A stretch of 64,000 nt of DNA from contig NZ_RZOY02000002.1 of assembly GCF_004022705.2 (NCBI RefSeq), forward strand, positions 163,758 through 227,757, written 5' to 3'. Source of the DNA: Mesorhizobium sp. M2D.F.Ca.ET.226.01.1.1. Lineage in GTDB: Bacteria; Pseudomonadota; Alphaproteobacteria; Rhizobiales; Rhizobiaceae. Positions 12,024 through 21,450 of the stretch are shown here, piece by piece. The notes beneath the pieces were generated by a model that was given only the letters and a program-made list of their open reading frames with translations, was not told the DNA's origin and made no database searches. The stretch's first letter is position 1. Each line of letters opens with the position of its first letter. A program made the translations under genes and the position numbers.

Positions 12024-12032
12024 GACGGGATG

Positions 12033-14327
12033 CTATAGCGGAATGGAGCGGTCGTCGGCAAAGGCCTGCAGCAAGGCCCGCATCGGCAGCTTCTGGCTGG
12101 GCGCCATCAGATTGTCGTTGAAGAAGCCTTCCAGCTCCTGCAGCGGCAGTTCGGTGAGCATCGCCTTGACCGGGCCGATCGATGCCGGCGACATCGAGAT
12201 CGAGCGGAAGCCGAGGCCGATCAGCGCCATGGCCGATATCGGTTTTCCTGCGAGTTCGCCGCACAGCGTCACCGGCGTATTGTTGCGCTGGCCGGCATCG
12301 GCAATCATCTTCAGCACGCGCAGGAACGGCGTCGACAGGTTGTCGAAACGGTCGGCAAGCTGGGTGTTACCGCGGTCGACCGCCATGACGAACTGGAACA
12401 GGTCGTTGGAGCCTACAGAGACGAAATCCACCGCCTTCATCAATTCATCGAGCTGGAACAAGAGCGACGGCACTTCCAGCATCGCGCCGAGCTTCAGGCT
12501 GGTGGGCAAGTGATGGGCAAAGCGTGACAAATGCCGGACTTCGCGGTCGATGATCTCGCGCGCCTGCGCGATTTCCGACAGCTCGGTCACCATCGGCAGC
12601 ATCAGCTTCAACTCGCGGCCGCCGCAGGCCTTCAGCAGCGCGCGGATTTGAGTCCGCAGCAGCCCGGGACGATCAAGCGTCAGCCGGATCGCCCGCCAGC
12701 CGAGCGCCGGGTTTTCTTCCTGGATGGCACCCTTGAAGTATGGCAGCACCTTGTCGCCGCCGATGTCGATGGTGCGGAAGGTGACAGGCTTGCCGCGCGC
12801 GGCGTCGAGCACATCGCGGTAAAGCCGCTCCTGCGCCTCCGCGCGCGGGAAGGTCGAGGCGACCATGAACTGCAATTCGGTGCGGAACAGGCCGATGCCG
12901 GCGGCGCCCGACTCGGTCAGCTGCGGCAGGTCGACTGCAAGGCCGGCATTCATTAGGAGATCGACCGCAACGCCGTCCTTGGTTACAGACGGCTTCTTGC
13001 GCAGCTCGCGATAGACTTCCTGCCGCCGCGCCCGGAAGCGGACCTTCTCGGCGTAGGCTGCTTCCAGGTCGGATTGCGGCCTGAGATGGATGGTGCCTTC
13101 CTCGCCGTCGACGATGATGGCGTCACCGTTTTCCGCCATGGAAACGGCGCCCTTCACCTGGCCCGCGACCGGAATGCCCATGGCGCGCGCGACGATGACG
13201 ACATGGCTGGTCGCCGCGCCATCCTCCAGCACCAGGCCGCGCAGCTTGTCGCGCGGATAGTCGAGCAGCTCGGCCGCTCCCATCGACCGGGCGATCAGGA
13301 TGGCATCCTTGGGCAGCGAAGCCGCGACATCCTCAGGACCGCGCCCCATCAGCTGGCGCAACAGCCGGTTGGCGAGATCGTCGAAATCGCTCATGCGTTC
13401 GCGCAGATAGGGGTCGGTCATGTGCAGCATGCGCGCGCGCATGTCGCTCTGCACCTTTTCGACCGCCGCTTCCGCCGTCAGGCCGTTGCGGATCGCCTCT
13501 TCCAGCCGCCGCACCCAGCCGCGGTCGTTGGCGAACATGCGGTAGGCCTCAAGCACCTCGCGATGCTCGCCCTCGAAGGCGACGTCGCGGCGCTCCAGCA
13601 TGTCGTCGATCGACAGCCTGAGCGAACCCAGCGAGCGGTCGAGCCGGCGCACCTCCTCCTCGCTGTCTTCGTTGAACAGGTTGGTGACGACGATGCGCGG
13701 CTCATGCAGCACGACATGGCCAAGGCCGACGCCGTCATTGAAGGAAAGGCCGGTGAAGCTCACCGGGCGACGCAGGTCGAGCTCCAGCCCCGGCTTGGTC
13801 AGGCGGGCGAGATCGCCGGTGGCGATCATCTCGGCGATCACCATCGCCGTCGTTTCCAGCGCCTCGATCTCGTCTTCGCGGTACTGCCGCATGGTCTTGT
13901 TCTGGACGACCAGGACGCCGAGCGTGCGCCCGGCCCTCAACACCGGCACACCGAGGAAGGAATGGTAGATCTCTTCGCCGGTCTCCGGCAGGTAGGCGAA
14001 GGCCGGGTGCTCCTGCGCGTTGGACAGGTTGAGCGGCCGCGCGCTGGCGGCGATCGTGCCGACTAGGCCCTGTCCGAGCCTGAGCTGCGACAGGTGGACG
14101 GCGTTCGGGTTCAGACCCTCGGTGGCATAGAGTTCGAGCACCGAGTCCGCGCGCAGCACATAGAGCGAGCAGACTTCGGCGACCATGTTGGAGGCGATGT
14201 CGCGCACGATACGGTCGAGCCGCTCCTGCGGCTCCAGCGGCTCCTGCATGAGCTCGCGAAGCCGTTTGAGCAGAACGCGCGGGCCACTGGCCGTATCACG
14301 CATCGCGGCTTGTTCTCCAATGGGCAT
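12033..14327 (-). CDS. ptsP: Phosphoenolpyruvate--protein phosphotransferase PtsP (EI-Ntr)
   Basis: First enzyme of the nitrogen phosphotransferase system: it takes phosphate from phosphoenolpyruvate and passes it to NPr, feeding a regulatory relay (EIIA-Ntr, potassium and carbon/nitrogen control) rather than sugar uptake. Domains in order over 764 residues: N-terminal GAF (about 35-170), the EI N-domain, the phosphohistidine swivel domain with catalytic His375 in GAATSHVVIVARAMG, and the PEP-binding barrel with GIGLFRTELQFM and GSNDLFQFVMAVDRGN. The GAF domain separates it from sugar-type EI. A second ATG (MRDTASGP) eight codons downstream is an alternative start. The order lysC-ptsP-prfA is shared with other Rhizobiales as I recall. 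Confidence 0.96.
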   Translation of the reverse strand: MPIGEQAAMRDTASGPRVLLKRLRELMQEPLEPQERLDRIVRDIASNMVAEVCSLYVLRADSVLELYATEGLNPNAVHLSQLRLGQGLVGTIAASARPLNLSNAQEHPAFAYLPETGEEIYHSFLGVPVLRAGRTLGVLVVQNKTMRQYREDEIEALETTAMVIAEMIATGDLARLTKPGLELDLRRPVSFTGLSFNDGVGLGHVVLHEPRIVVTNLFNEDSEEEVRRLDRSLGSLRLSIDDMLERRDVAFEGEHREVLEAYRMFANDRGWVRRLEEAIRNGLTAEAAVEKVQSDMRARMLHMTDPYLRERMSDFDDLANRLLRQLMGRGPEDVAASLPKDAILIARSMGAAELLDYPRDKLRGLVLEDGAATSHVVIVARAMGIPVAGQVKGAVSMAENGDAIIVDGEEGTIHLRPQSDLEAAYAEKVRFRARRQEVYRELRKKPSVTKDGVAVDLLMNAGLAVDLPQLTESGAAGIGLFRTELQFMVASTFPRAEAQERLYRDVLDAARGKPVTFRTIDIGGDKVLPYFKGAIQEENPALGWRAIRLTLDRPGLLRTQIRALLKACGGRELKLMLPMVTELSEIAQAREIIDREVRHLSRFAHHLPTSLKLGAMLEVPSLLFQLDELMKAVDFVSVGSNDLFQFVMAVDRGNTQLADRFDNLSTPFLRVLKMIADAGQRNNTPVTLCGELAGKPISAMALIGLGFRSISMSPASIGPVKAMLTELPLQELEGFFNDNLMAPSQKLPMRALLQAFADDRSIPL

Positions 14328-14386
14328 TTCGCCCGCCGCAGTTTCTCCCGCGGCCGGCGCTCACGCAACAACTGACTCAGTTCTTG

Positions 14387-15640
14387 CTATTGCTTATCGA
14401 GACCGTAGACGGAATGCAAAGTACGAACTGCAAGTTCCGTATAGGGACCGTCGATCAGTATCGAGATTTTGATCTCGGAAGTGGTGATGGCGCGGATGTT
14501 GATCGCCTTGTCGGCCAGCGCCTTGAAGGCGGTGGCTGCGACGCCGGCGTGGCTCCTCATGCCGATGCCGATGACCGAAACCTTCGACATGCCCGCTTCC
14601 GACTGCACGACATCGTAGCCAACTTCCGGCTTGAGCTTCTCAAGCACGGCAAGCGCCTTGTCGACGTCGCCGGACGGCACGGTGAAGGTCATGTCGGTGA
14701 ATTTGCCGTCCTCGGAGATGTTCTGGACGATCATGTCGACATTGATGTTGGCCTCGGCCAGCGGCCCGAAGATGCCGGCGGCAACGCCTGGACGGTCGCC
14801 GACGCGGCGCAGCGAAATCTGCGCTTCGTCCTTGGCGTAGGCAATTCCGGTGACGACCTGCTGTTCCACGATCTCTTCCTCGTCGCAAATAAGCGTTCCG
14901 GGCGGATTGAGCAAATCCCCCATTCCGGGCGCATCGGGATCGTCGAAGGACGACCGCACGAAGGTACGCACCCTGTGTACCATGGCAAGCTCGACCGAGC
15001 GCACCTGCAGCACCTTGGCGCCGAGCGAGGCCATTTCGAGCATTTCCTCGAAGGAAATCTTGGCGAGACGCCGGGCTTTCGGCTCGATGCGCGGATCAGT
15101 CGTGTAGACGCCATCGACATCGGTGTAGATGTCGCAGCGGTCGGCCTTGACGGCTGCCGCGATCGCCACGGCGCTGGTGTCGGAGCCGCCGCGGCCGAGC
15201 GTGGCGATGCGGTTGTCCGGTCCGATGCCCTGGAAACCGGCGATCACCGCCACCTGGCCCTCGCCGAAGCGCTTGACCAGGAAGGCGCCGTCGATGTCGA
15301 GGATGCGCGCCGCGCCATGCGCGTTGTCGGTCTTGATCGGGATCTGCCAACCCTGCCAGGACCGTGCATGGATGCCCATATTCTGCAGCGTGATCGCCAA
15401 AAGACCGGCCGTGACCTGCTCGCCCGACGCAACAACGGCGTCATATTCGCGCGCATCGTGCATCGGCGAGGCTTCGCGCGTCCAGGCGACCAGTTCGTTG
15501 GTCTTGCCGGCCATCGCCGAGACCACCACGGCAACGTCGTGGCCGGCGTCGACCTCGCGTTTCACATGCCGCGCCACATTGCGGATGCGGGCGATGTCGG
15601 CGACCGAGGTTCCGCCGAATTTCATCACGATACGCGCCAT
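14387..15640 (-). CDS. lysC: Aspartate kinase
   Basis: Phosphorylates aspartate, the first step toward lysine, threonine, methionine and diaminopimelate for the cell wall. The 417-residue monofunctional form begins MARIVMKFGGTSVADI with the kinase KFGGTS motif. The kinase domain runs to about 245, with GRGGSDTSAVAIAAA near 155, and two ACT domains at about 265-410 should bind feedback effectors. No fused homoserine dehydrogenase is present. The 200 bp upstream show no riboswitch I can recognise. ptsP follows after 59 bp. Confidence 0.97.
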   Translation of the reverse strand: MARIVMKFGGTSVADIARIRNVARHVKREVDAGHDVAVVVSAMAGKTNELVAWTREASPMHDAREYDAVVASGEQVTAGLLAITLQNMGIHARSWQGWQIPIKTDNAHGAARILDIDGAFLVKRFGEGQVAVIAGFQGIGPDNRIATLGRGGSDTSAVAIAAAVKADRCDIYTDVDGVYTTDPRIEPKARRLAKISFEEMLEMASLGAKVLQVRSVELAMVHRVRTFVRSSFDDPDAPGMGDLLNPPGTLICDEEEIVEQQVVTGIAYAKDEAQISLRRVGDRPGVAAGIFGPLAEANINVDMIVQNISEDGKFTDMTFTVPSGDVDKALAVLEKLKPEVGYDVVQSEAGMSKVSVIGIGMRSHAGVAATAFKALADKAINIRAITTSEIKISILIDGPYTELAVRTLHSVYGLDKQ

Positions 15641-15853
15641 GGAAGCGAAATGCCTTTGACTGAAGCCGACTCAGGGCCGGAACGAGAGGAAACGCCGGGT
15701 TAAGCCCAGCGCCGGAATGCGCGGCCTCCTTAGCCAAAACAGCAAGGCTTCGCAAGCGAGCGCGGCCACATGCGGCCCCGCGCCGTCTCTCCTGACGGAA
15801 TCCTGTCGCCGATCATGCCATAAGATTGGCGAAACGGCCTGTTGGAGATTCTA

Positions 15854-16150
15854 ATGACCGATACCCTGGAAATCGTCACGTTCCGCCTCAAGCCCGGCAC
15901 CGAAGCCGGCTTTGTCGCCAGTAACGGGCTCGTGAGTGACTGGCTCGCCCGGCAACCAGGTTTTCTCAGCCGCCATCACGGCAGGCGCGAGGATGGGACG
16001 TGGGTGGATATCGTGCGCTGGCGAAGCATGGAACAGGCCCGGGCGGCAGCGGACCGCATCATGGCCGAGATCGGCGACAGCGAAGCCTTGCAGGCGATCG
16101 AGCCCGCCAGCGTCGACATGAGCCATGCCGAAATCGCCCTCTCACGCTGA
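15854..16150 (+). CDS. Small dimeric alpha/beta-barrel (ABM-like) protein
   Basis: A 98-residue protein with the pattern of the antibiotic-biosynthesis-monooxygenase/ferredoxin-like fold: strand LEIVTFRLKPG, helix FVASNGLVSDWLARQPG, strand FLSRHHGRRE, strand TWVDIVRWRSMEQA and a helix RAAADRIMAEI. Such proteins form dimers; some are cofactor-free oxygenases or haem-degrading enzymes, many are uncharacterised. The ATG at 15854 is chosen; an earlier in-frame start would add only four residues. It ends 2 bp before the convergent cyclase gene. Fold assignment moderate, function unknown. Confidence 0.65.
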   Translation: MTDTLEIVTFRLKPGTEAGFVASNGLVSDWLARQPGFLSRHHGRREDGTWVDIVRWRSMEQARAAADRIMAEIGDSEALQAIEPASVDMSHAEIALSR

Positions 16151-16152
16151 AG

Positions 16153-18384
16153 TCAACCGGTCCTTTGCTCCGCAGTCGAAATATCCCACTCCGGATCGAC
16201 CTTGCCCAATCCGGCCACGACCCGGTCGCGGCCGTCCGCCTTCGCCTGGTAGAGCGAACGATCGGCCGCGTTGACGATTTCGACCCATGAGGCGCCGAGC
16301 TCGGGGAAGGCGGACACCCCGAACGATGCTGTGATGGTGCCCAGGGTGCGGCCGCGATGCGTCAGATGCAGATGCTTGATGGCCTTGCGCAGTGCCTCCG
16401 CCCGCTCGGCGGCATCGGCGAGAGAGGTTCCCGGCATCATCAGCGCGAACTCCTCGCCGCCGTAACGCGAGACCACGTCGCTTTCCCGGGCATGGTCGAG
16501 CAGCGTGGCGGCGACCTGCTTGAGCACGAGATCGCCCGCCTCGTGACCAAAGGTGTCGTTGAACTGCTTGAAGTGATCGACATCGAGCATGATCATGGCC
16601 ATGGGCTGCCCGCTGCGCTCCATCCGCCTCAGTTCGCGACCGCTGGTTTCCTCGAGATAGCGGCGGTTGTAGAGGCCGGTGTTCGGATCGCGGATCGATT
16701 GCTGCCGCAGCGTCTCGCGCAGGCGCAAATTGGCGAGCGCCAGCGCCAGCGTGTCGACGACACCGCGCAACACCTGTTGCCGCTGCGAGACCCAATCCGG
16801 CCTGTCGGCGGCGTTGGGCTCGCATAGATGCACGATGCCCAGCGTTTCGCCCTGCGCCGCCAGCGGCACGCAGACATAGCCGCGACCGTCATTCTCGCTG
16901 ATGTGGTTGCAACGCGGCGTCAGCATGCCCGGACCGGCAGCATGCTCCTGGCCCCGGCGCAGGGCCCAGCAGTCTTCAGGCGCAAATTGCCCCACGCTGG
17001 AGCGGATTTCGCCCCAATGCGCCATCTCCTCGACCAGATTGCGCGAGGCGCTGGTCAGGTGGACGCTTCCGCTCAAGCCGCCGAAAAAGTCGGGCATCGC
17101 CGACCCAACCACCGAAAACGCCTCCTGAAAGGTGACGCAAGCCTGGAGCAATTCACCGAGCTTGACCAGGCGGTTGGTGGCTTCCGAGGTTTGTTTCAGT
17201 TCCCGGTTCAGCACCGCCAGTTCCTCGGCACGGTCATTGACCGCCCGCTCGGCGCTGCGCAGTTCGCTGATATCGCTGAGCGTCAGCACGATGCCGGCAT
17301 CGGCCCGGTTGAGCGGATTGCAACTGGCGATCACCGGCAGTTGCGAGCCGTCGGGCTTTACCAGCCGCACTTCGCCTTGATGCCGCCGACCGGTGGCAAG
17401 GGTCAGTTCGAGCGGGGAGGTTCCGGGCGCAAGCTTGTCGCCGGACGCACCTCGCATATCCAGGATCGAGCGCCACTCCTGCCCCTCGATTCTGCTGGCG
17501 TGCCGCCCGGCAAGGTCGGCCGCGGCCGGGTTGACGGATACGATCCGTCCCTCGCCATCGATAACGGCGATGCCTTCGGCTACGGTGCGCACGATATCCT
17601 CGATATAGGTCTTCTGCTCGACGAGCTGCCGCCGCGAGGATTCCAGCTCCGACGCCATGCTATCGAACCCCTGCGCCAACTGTCCGAACTCATCCCTGGA
17701 CACCAGCCCGATGCGGGCTCCGGCATCGCCGCGCGTCAACGAGCCGATGCCCCGGTTGAGGCTTGAGAGGCCGGCGCCGAAACGATTGAGCAACAGGACG
17801 GCGGAAAACGCGGCGATCAGCATGGCCGCCGCGGTGCAAAGGCCGACAAGCCAGAGCATGGCGTTGGTGCGGTCCTGCGCGGCGCGCAGCAGCGGCGTGT
17901 ATTCGAAAAGCACCGCGCCGACGATTTGGCCCGGCGCGCTCTCGATCGGCACCGCGACCAGATTGATCGGCTCCGGCACGTCGGCGCTGTCCTCGACGAA
18001 GGCAAGCGGCTGATTGTCCTCGAGCACGCGGCCGACTTCATTGTCGTGATCGTGACCGAACGGCTTGCCGACATTCTGTTCCTCGCCTGGCACGTCGGCC
18101 AGGACGATCTTGCCGCGATCCACGATGACGAGATCGCGTTTCGATTGGCTATGCTGTGCGGATACGAAATCGCGCAGCGCCGCGGGCCGCTCGAACAGCG
18201 AGCGCGGTGCGTCCGAAGCCCTGAAGGCAACAGCTTCGGCGAGCTGGCGCGCTACGCCCGTCGCCTCGGCTAACGCCGCGGTTTTGGTGACCGACATCTG
18301 GGAGAAGACGGCAATAGCGCCTACCACGCCGATCAGGGCCGCGGCGCTCAAGAGCGTGGCTATGATCTGGGTCTTGATGCGCAT
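16153..18384 (-). CDS. Membrane diguanylate cyclase: sensor-HAMP-PAS-GAF-GGDEF
   Basis: Predicted to make cyclic di-GMP from two GTP in response to a periplasmic and a cytoplasmic signal. From the ATG at 18384 (743 residues): TM1 about 5-28, a periplasmic domain of about 145 residues, TM2 about 176-200, HAMP about 200-250, PAS about 265-375, GAF-like about 430-560, and GGDEF about 575-735. The active site reads SRYGGEEFAL. It is preceded by RESD, a complete RxxD inhibitory site, so product inhibition is expected. No EAL domain follows. An upstream in-frame ATG 18 codons earlier gives a non-conserved extension. Activity likely; signal unknown. Confidence 0.9.
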   Translation of the reverse strand: MRIKTQIIATLLSAAALIGVVGAIAVFSQMSVTKTAALAEATGVARQLAEAVAFRASDAPRSLFERPAALRDFVSAQHSQSKRDLVIVDRGKIVLADVPGEEQNVGKPFGHDHDNEVGRVLEDNQPLAFVEDSADVPEPINLVAVPIESAPGQIVGAVLFEYTPLLRAAQDRTNAMLWLVGLCTAAAMLIAAFSAVLLLNRFGAGLSSLNRGIGSLTRGDAGARIGLVSRDEFGQLAQGFDSMASELESSRRQLVEQKTYIEDIVRTVAEGIAVIDGEGRIVSVNPAAADLAGRHASRIEGQEWRSILDMRGASGDKLAPGTSPLELTLATGRRHQGEVRLVKPDGSQLPVIASCNPLNRADAGIVLTLSDISELRSAERAVNDRAEELAVLNRELKQTSEATNRLVKLGELLQACVTFQEAFSVVGSAMPDFFGGLSGSVHLTSASRNLVEEMAHWGEIRSSVGQFAPEDCWALRRGQEHAAGPGMLTPRCNHISENDGRGYVCVPLAAQGETLGIVHLCEPNAADRPDWVSQRQQVLRGVVDTLALALANLRLRETLRQQSIRDPNTGLYNRRYLEETSGRELRRMERSGQPMAMIMLDVDHFKQFNDTFGHEAGDLVLKQVAATLLDHARESDVVSRYGGEEFALMMPGTSLADAAERAEALRKAIKHLHLTHRGRTLGTITASFGVSAFPELGASWVEIVNAADRSLYQAKADGRDRVVAGLGKVDPEWDISTAEQRTG

Positions 18385-18498
18385 CAAGCCCTCTCTCTCG
18401 ACACACGGCCAGCAATGTACATGCCAAAGACCGGCCACGTCCTAGGAAATCGTCAACCCGGTAAATTTGATGTTAAAGGCTGCCGAATCCGCTTCGTC

Positions 18499-18684
18499 TC
18501 AACCAGGCCGCGCCACACTTGTCCACAGGCCGGGATAATCGAGAACCAAGCCGATCACCGAGACATCCAGCACGGCCTCGTAGCCGAACATGGGCGCGGC
18601 ATAGGGGTAACGGCTTTCGTCGAGCCGACGGTAGGTCTGATCGAGACGTACAGCTACCTGCCAGGTGCCGACAGGAGGCGGGGC
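18499..18684 (-). pseudogene. Remnant of a putative glycolipid-binding (DUF1089) gene
   Basis: On the minus strand about 60 codons read [20 protein letters not shown], continue through [17 protein letters not shown] and end [12 protein letters not shown] before a TGA at 18499-18501. The pattern (Q-x-Y-x-R-L, RYPY, DGLV-like LDYPGLW near the C-terminus) matches the end of putative glycolipid-binding proteins (PF06475), which are normally about 190 residues. No start or N-terminal two-thirds can be found upstream, where ubiG and its leader now lie. I read it as a 3' fragment left by deletion. The identification rests on a short stretch recognised by eye. Confidence 0.5.
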
Positions 18685-18782
18685 CCATCGCCGGGTTGCC
18701 CAGCGCGCTCGTGGCTGCCGAAAAAACCTGCCTTGACTTTCTTAGGCCGGGACCCGAGTTCTTGGCGTCGAGGAGACCCGCC

Positions 18783-19532
18783 ATGCCAGAACCCCGCCGA
18801 TCGACCATCGATGCTGGAGAAGTCGAGCGCTTCTCCGCCCTTGCCGCCGAATGGTGGAACCCGAACGGCAAGTTCCGCCCGCTGCACAAGTTCAATCCGG
18901 TGCGGCTTGCCTATATCCGCGACCAGGTGGCGGCCCGCTTCGGCCGCGATCCGCGCGCGGCGCGGCCCTTCGAGGGCCTGCGCTTTCTCGATATCGGTTG
19001 CGGCGGAGGCTTGTTGTGCGAGCCGATGGCCCGGCTTGGCGCCGATGTCGTCGGCGCCGACGCGTCCGCCACCAATATCGAAGTGGCGAAGCTGCATGCG
19101 GGGGAAGCCGGCGTCAGCATCGACTATCGCGCCACCACGGCGGAAGCGCTGGCGGATGCCGGCGAAACCTTCGATGTCATCCTGAATATGGAGGTGGTCG
19201 AGCATGTCGCCGATATCGACCTGTTCGTCGCCAAATGCGGCCAGATGGTCCGCCCCGGCGGCATCATGTTCGTCGCCACCATCAACCGTACGCTGAAAGC
19301 GCTCGGCCTCGCCATCATCGGCGCCGAATATGTGCTGCGCTGGCTGCCGCGCGGCACGCACCAGTTCGGCAAGCTGGTGCGGCCGGAAGAGTTGGCCAAG
19401 GCGCTGGGCGCCGCCGGGCTCACGGTGATCGACAGCACCGGGGTCATCTATCATCCGCTGGCCGACCGCTGGCAGCGCTCGAAGGACATGGACGTCAACT
19501 ACATGGTGCTGGCCGAAAAAGCTTCGGTCTGA
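18783..19532 (+). CDS. ubiG: Bifunctional 2-polyprenyl-6-hydroxyphenol methylase/3-demethylubiquinol 3-O-methyltransferase
   Basis: Carries out the two O-methylations of ubiquinone synthesis with S-adenosylmethionine. The 249-residue product has the N-terminal [19 protein letters not shown] typical of UbiG, the SAM motif [10 protein letters not shown] (69-78), and [16 protein letters not shown] in the middle. The C-terminal part contains the family's [18 protein letters not shown]. The ATG at 18783 follows a GAGGAGA site and matches homologues. A hairpin and a long repeat element follow the stop codon. Confidence 0.97.
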   Translation: MPEPRRSTIDAGEVERFSALAAEWWNPNGKFRPLHKFNPVRLAYIRDQVAARFGRDPRAARPFEGLRFLDIGCGGGLLCEPMARLGADVVGADASATNIEVAKLHAGEAGVSIDYRATTAEALADAGETFDVILNMEVVEHVADIDLFVAKCGQMVRPGGIMFVATINRTLKALGLAIIGAEYVLRWLPRGTHQFGKLVRPEELAKALGAAGLTVIDSTGVIYHPLADRWQRSKDMDVNYMVLAEKASV

Positions 19533-19535
19533 CGT

Positions 19536-19555
19536 GCTCCCTCCCGGAAGGGAGC
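19536..19555 (+). terminator. Hairpin directly after the ubiG stop codon
   Basis: Perfect 7-bp arms GCTCCCT and AGGGAGC with a 6-nt loop start 3 bp after the ubiG stop. There is no T-run, so it may protect or pause the transcript rather than terminate it alone; the long repeat hairpin begins on the next base. Confidence 0.4.
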
Positions 19556-19685
19556 GCCGAGATTCAGGTCAGGCCGAGTCGAAAATTGTGGCTTCCGAGA
19601 ACCGGGGCGGAGCGTACTTGAAGTACGTGAGCACCGGAAGCGCAGGAAGTCACAATTTGCAGGCCGGCATCACCTGAATATCGGC
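19556..19685. repeat. Convergent-junction hairpin element, copy A
   Basis: About 130-bp imperfect palindrome between ubiG (+) and the flavin reductase gene (-). Outer arms pair GCCGAgATTCAGGT with ACCTGAATaTCGGC; a middle stem pairs AAATTGTGGCTTCC with GGAAGTCACAATTT. The core holds GTACTT-GA-AGTAC inside GAGCG...TGAGC and runs to CCGGAAGCGCAG. It ends 5 bp from the stop codon of the minus-strand gene. Copies B (23679) and C (46091) share the core. Confidence 0.85.
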
Positions 19686-19690
19686 ATTCC

Positions 19691-20194
19691 CTAAGCGTCC
19701 AGCGGCCGGTAGCCGCCCCGCCAGTAGATCAGCGCCTGGCCGGCATCCTGGGTCCTGACCGCCTCGACCGAGCCGATGACGATCGAGTGCGTGCCCCGGT
19801 CGATCATCTCGTCAAGGCTGCAGTCGAACGCGGCCACCGCATCGGCAAGCAGCGATGCGCCCGTCTTCAACGTCGTCCATTCGGCGCCTTCGTAGCGGTC
19901 CTTGCCCTTGATGCCGCCAAAGCCCGAGAACCGCTCGGCCACCCGCTGATGCTGGGGGCCGAGCGAGTTGACGCCGAAATGCCGGTAGCGCTCGATGATC
20001 GGCCAGGTCGACGAGGAGCGGTTGACGCAGGCGATCACCTTCGGCGGCTCTGCCGACAGCGACACCACGGAAATGACCACGAGACCGGATCGGTCGTCGC
20101 CAATGCCGGCGGTGATGACGCTGACATTGCCGACGATGAGCCGCATGGCGGCGCGAAAATCCGCGACGCTGACCGTAGCTTCTGGCGTGGACAT
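19691..20194 (-). CDS. Flavin reductase (FMN-binding split-barrel) partner
   Basis: Short-chain flavin reductase expected to supply reduced FMN from NAD(P)H to the neighbouring flavin-dependent monooxygenase. The 167-residue product shows the HpaC/flavin_reduct pattern: DFRAAMRLIVGNVSVITAG, then VISVVSLSAEPPKVIACVNRSSSTW, HFGVNSLGPQHQRVAERFSG, and the final DCSLDEMIDRGTHSIVIG segment. The ATG at 20194 has a strong GAAAGAGGAGAG site; the longer frame upstream reads like non-coding sequence. It lies 103 bp downstream of the monooxygenase gene on the same strand, with a degenerate repeat in the gap, and is probably co-transcribed. Confidence 0.88.
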   Translation of the reverse strand: MSTPEATVSVADFRAAMRLIVGNVSVITAGIGDDRSGLVVISVVSLSAEPPKVIACVNRSSSTWPIIERYRHFGVNSLGPQHQRVAERFSGFGGIKGKDRYEGAEWTTLKTGASLLADAVAAFDCSLDEMIDRGTHSIVIGSVEAVRTQDAGQALIYWRGGYRPLDA

Positions 20195-20214
20195 GGCTCT
20201 CTCCTCTTTCGGCA

Positions 20215-20264
20215 AGCAGTTCCAGAATGCGCCGCGGCTTTCCGTCTGGAATAGCGTCAAGGCG
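20215..20264. repeat. Degenerate AATTCCAG/CTGGAATT palindrome, operon-internal copy
   Basis: CAGTTCCAG and CTTTCCGTCTGGAATAGCG resemble the two halves of the cleaner copy at 38303. It lies between the monooxygenase and flavin reductase genes. Decayed; assignment is by similarity only. Confidence 0.4.
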
Positions 20265-20297
20265 AACTTATAAATGGGGCAGCAAAGCGTGGCCGTT

Positions 20298-21422
20298 CTA
20301 GGCTGCCGACTGCATCGCGGCTGGTGCGACGCGAATGCCTCTTTCTTCGAGGATAGGCAGGACGGTGTCGCGGAAATAGGGAAATTCCTCGACATAATCG
20401 ACGAAGGACAAGGTCGAGCCGCGGAAGCCGGCTTGGTGCAGGGCGGTGATGCCATCGGCCACCTGCTCGGGCGTGCCGGTCAGCGGGAAGCCGCCATGGC
20501 CGGCCGCCATGCGGTCGCGGATGAGCGCCAGAAGATCGTGCGGGAAGGATTGCGCGTGGGCGAACTGGAGGCGCACGAGATTGTCGACCGCCGCCCAATC
20601 GGCATTGGCGCGGCCGAAATGCTCGAGATAGTCCCTGGCTTCCTTTTCCGTCGGCCGGCACACGACATGGGCGAAGGTCAGCACATCGACGTCCCGGCCT
20701 GCAGTACTGCCCTGTTCCTTCAACGCCGCGATCTCATCTTTCGAGCGTGAGAGGTCGATGGGCGGGGTGAACAGGAAATCGGCGTTGCGGACGGCAAATT
20801 TGCGCCCCTCTTCCGAGCCGGCCGCGTTGAGGATCGGCAGCGGCGACGACGGGCGCGGATCGCCCAGCACATCTTTGAGCTTGAACCAGCTGCCGTCCCA
20901 GTCGAAGGCTTCCGTGCGGCTCCACAAGGCGCGCACGATGTCGAACCATTCCTGCGCATAGCCGTAGCGTGTGGTGTGGTCGTCCGGCAGCGTCAGCCCA
21001 AGCGCCTGATATTCCGGCTTGTTCCAGCCGGCGACGATGTTGAGGCCGATGCGGCCGCGGCTGATCTGGTCGATGGTCGCCAGTTGCGTGGCCACGACCA
21101 CCGGGTGATTGGCCGCCGTATGGGTGGTGGCAAAGACGGTGAGGTTATGGGTGAGCGCCAACAGGCCCGCCGCCCAGGTGATCGTCTCAAGCACGTTGCC
21201 ATGAAAATTGGTTTCGCCGCCGTAACCGATCCAGCGGGCGATCGGCAGCATGAAGTCGATGCCGGCATCGTCGAGAAGCCGGGCGAGCTTGAGATTGTTG
21301 TCCCAGGAATTATCCCAGCGCTCGGCGACTTTGGTGACGGTCATGCCGCCGGAACAATTGGATGCGAAGGTGCCGAGAAAGAAAGGCTGCGCGCCAGGCG
21401 CGGACTTGTCGAGCATGCCCAT
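20298..21422 (-). CDS. FMNH2-dependent monooxygenase, LLM class, SfnG/RutA-like
   Basis: Bacterial-luciferase-like TIM-barrel monooxygenase that uses reduced FMN from a separate reductase. The 374 residues contain ASNCSGGMTVTKVAERW at the start, ARWIGYGGETNFHGNVLE, the barrel segment QLATIDQISRGRIGLNIVAG, then WNKPEYQALGL and ERGIRV near the end. The N-terminal third resembles dimethylsulfone monooxygenase SfnG (SGG...YGAEN) and the centre resembles RutA. It has neither a rut nor an sfn operon beside it, so its substrate (sulfone, pyrimidine or another small molecule) is open. A second ATG two codons in is possible. Its promoter faces the winged-helix regulator at 21533. Confidence 0.88.
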   Translation of the reverse strand: MGMLDKSAPGAQPFFLGTFASNCSGGMTVTKVAERWDNSWDNNLKLARLLDDAGIDFMLPIARWIGYGGETNFHGNVLETITWAAGLLALTHNLTVFATTHTAANHPVVVATQLATIDQISRGRIGLNIVAGWNKPEYQALGLTLPDDHTTRYGYAQEWFDIVRALWSRTEAFDWDGSWFKLKDVLGDPRPSSPLPILNAAGSEEGRKFAVRNADFLFTPPIDLSRSKDEIAALKEQGSTAGRDVDVLTFAHVVCRPTEKEARDYLEHFGRANADWAAVDNLVRLQFAHAQSFPHDLLALIRDRMAAGHGGFPLTGTPEQVADGITALHQAGFRGSTLSFVDYVEEFPYFRDTVLPILEERGIRVAPAAMQSAA

Positions 21423-21450
21423 GACGATGTTCTCCTCTGTTTTTCGTTAT

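Noticed and set aside
15641..15853. Possible lysine riboswitch upstream of lysC
   Set aside because: No lysine-riboswitch-like set of helices or conserved loops is visible; alphaproteobacterial lysC genes usually lack one.
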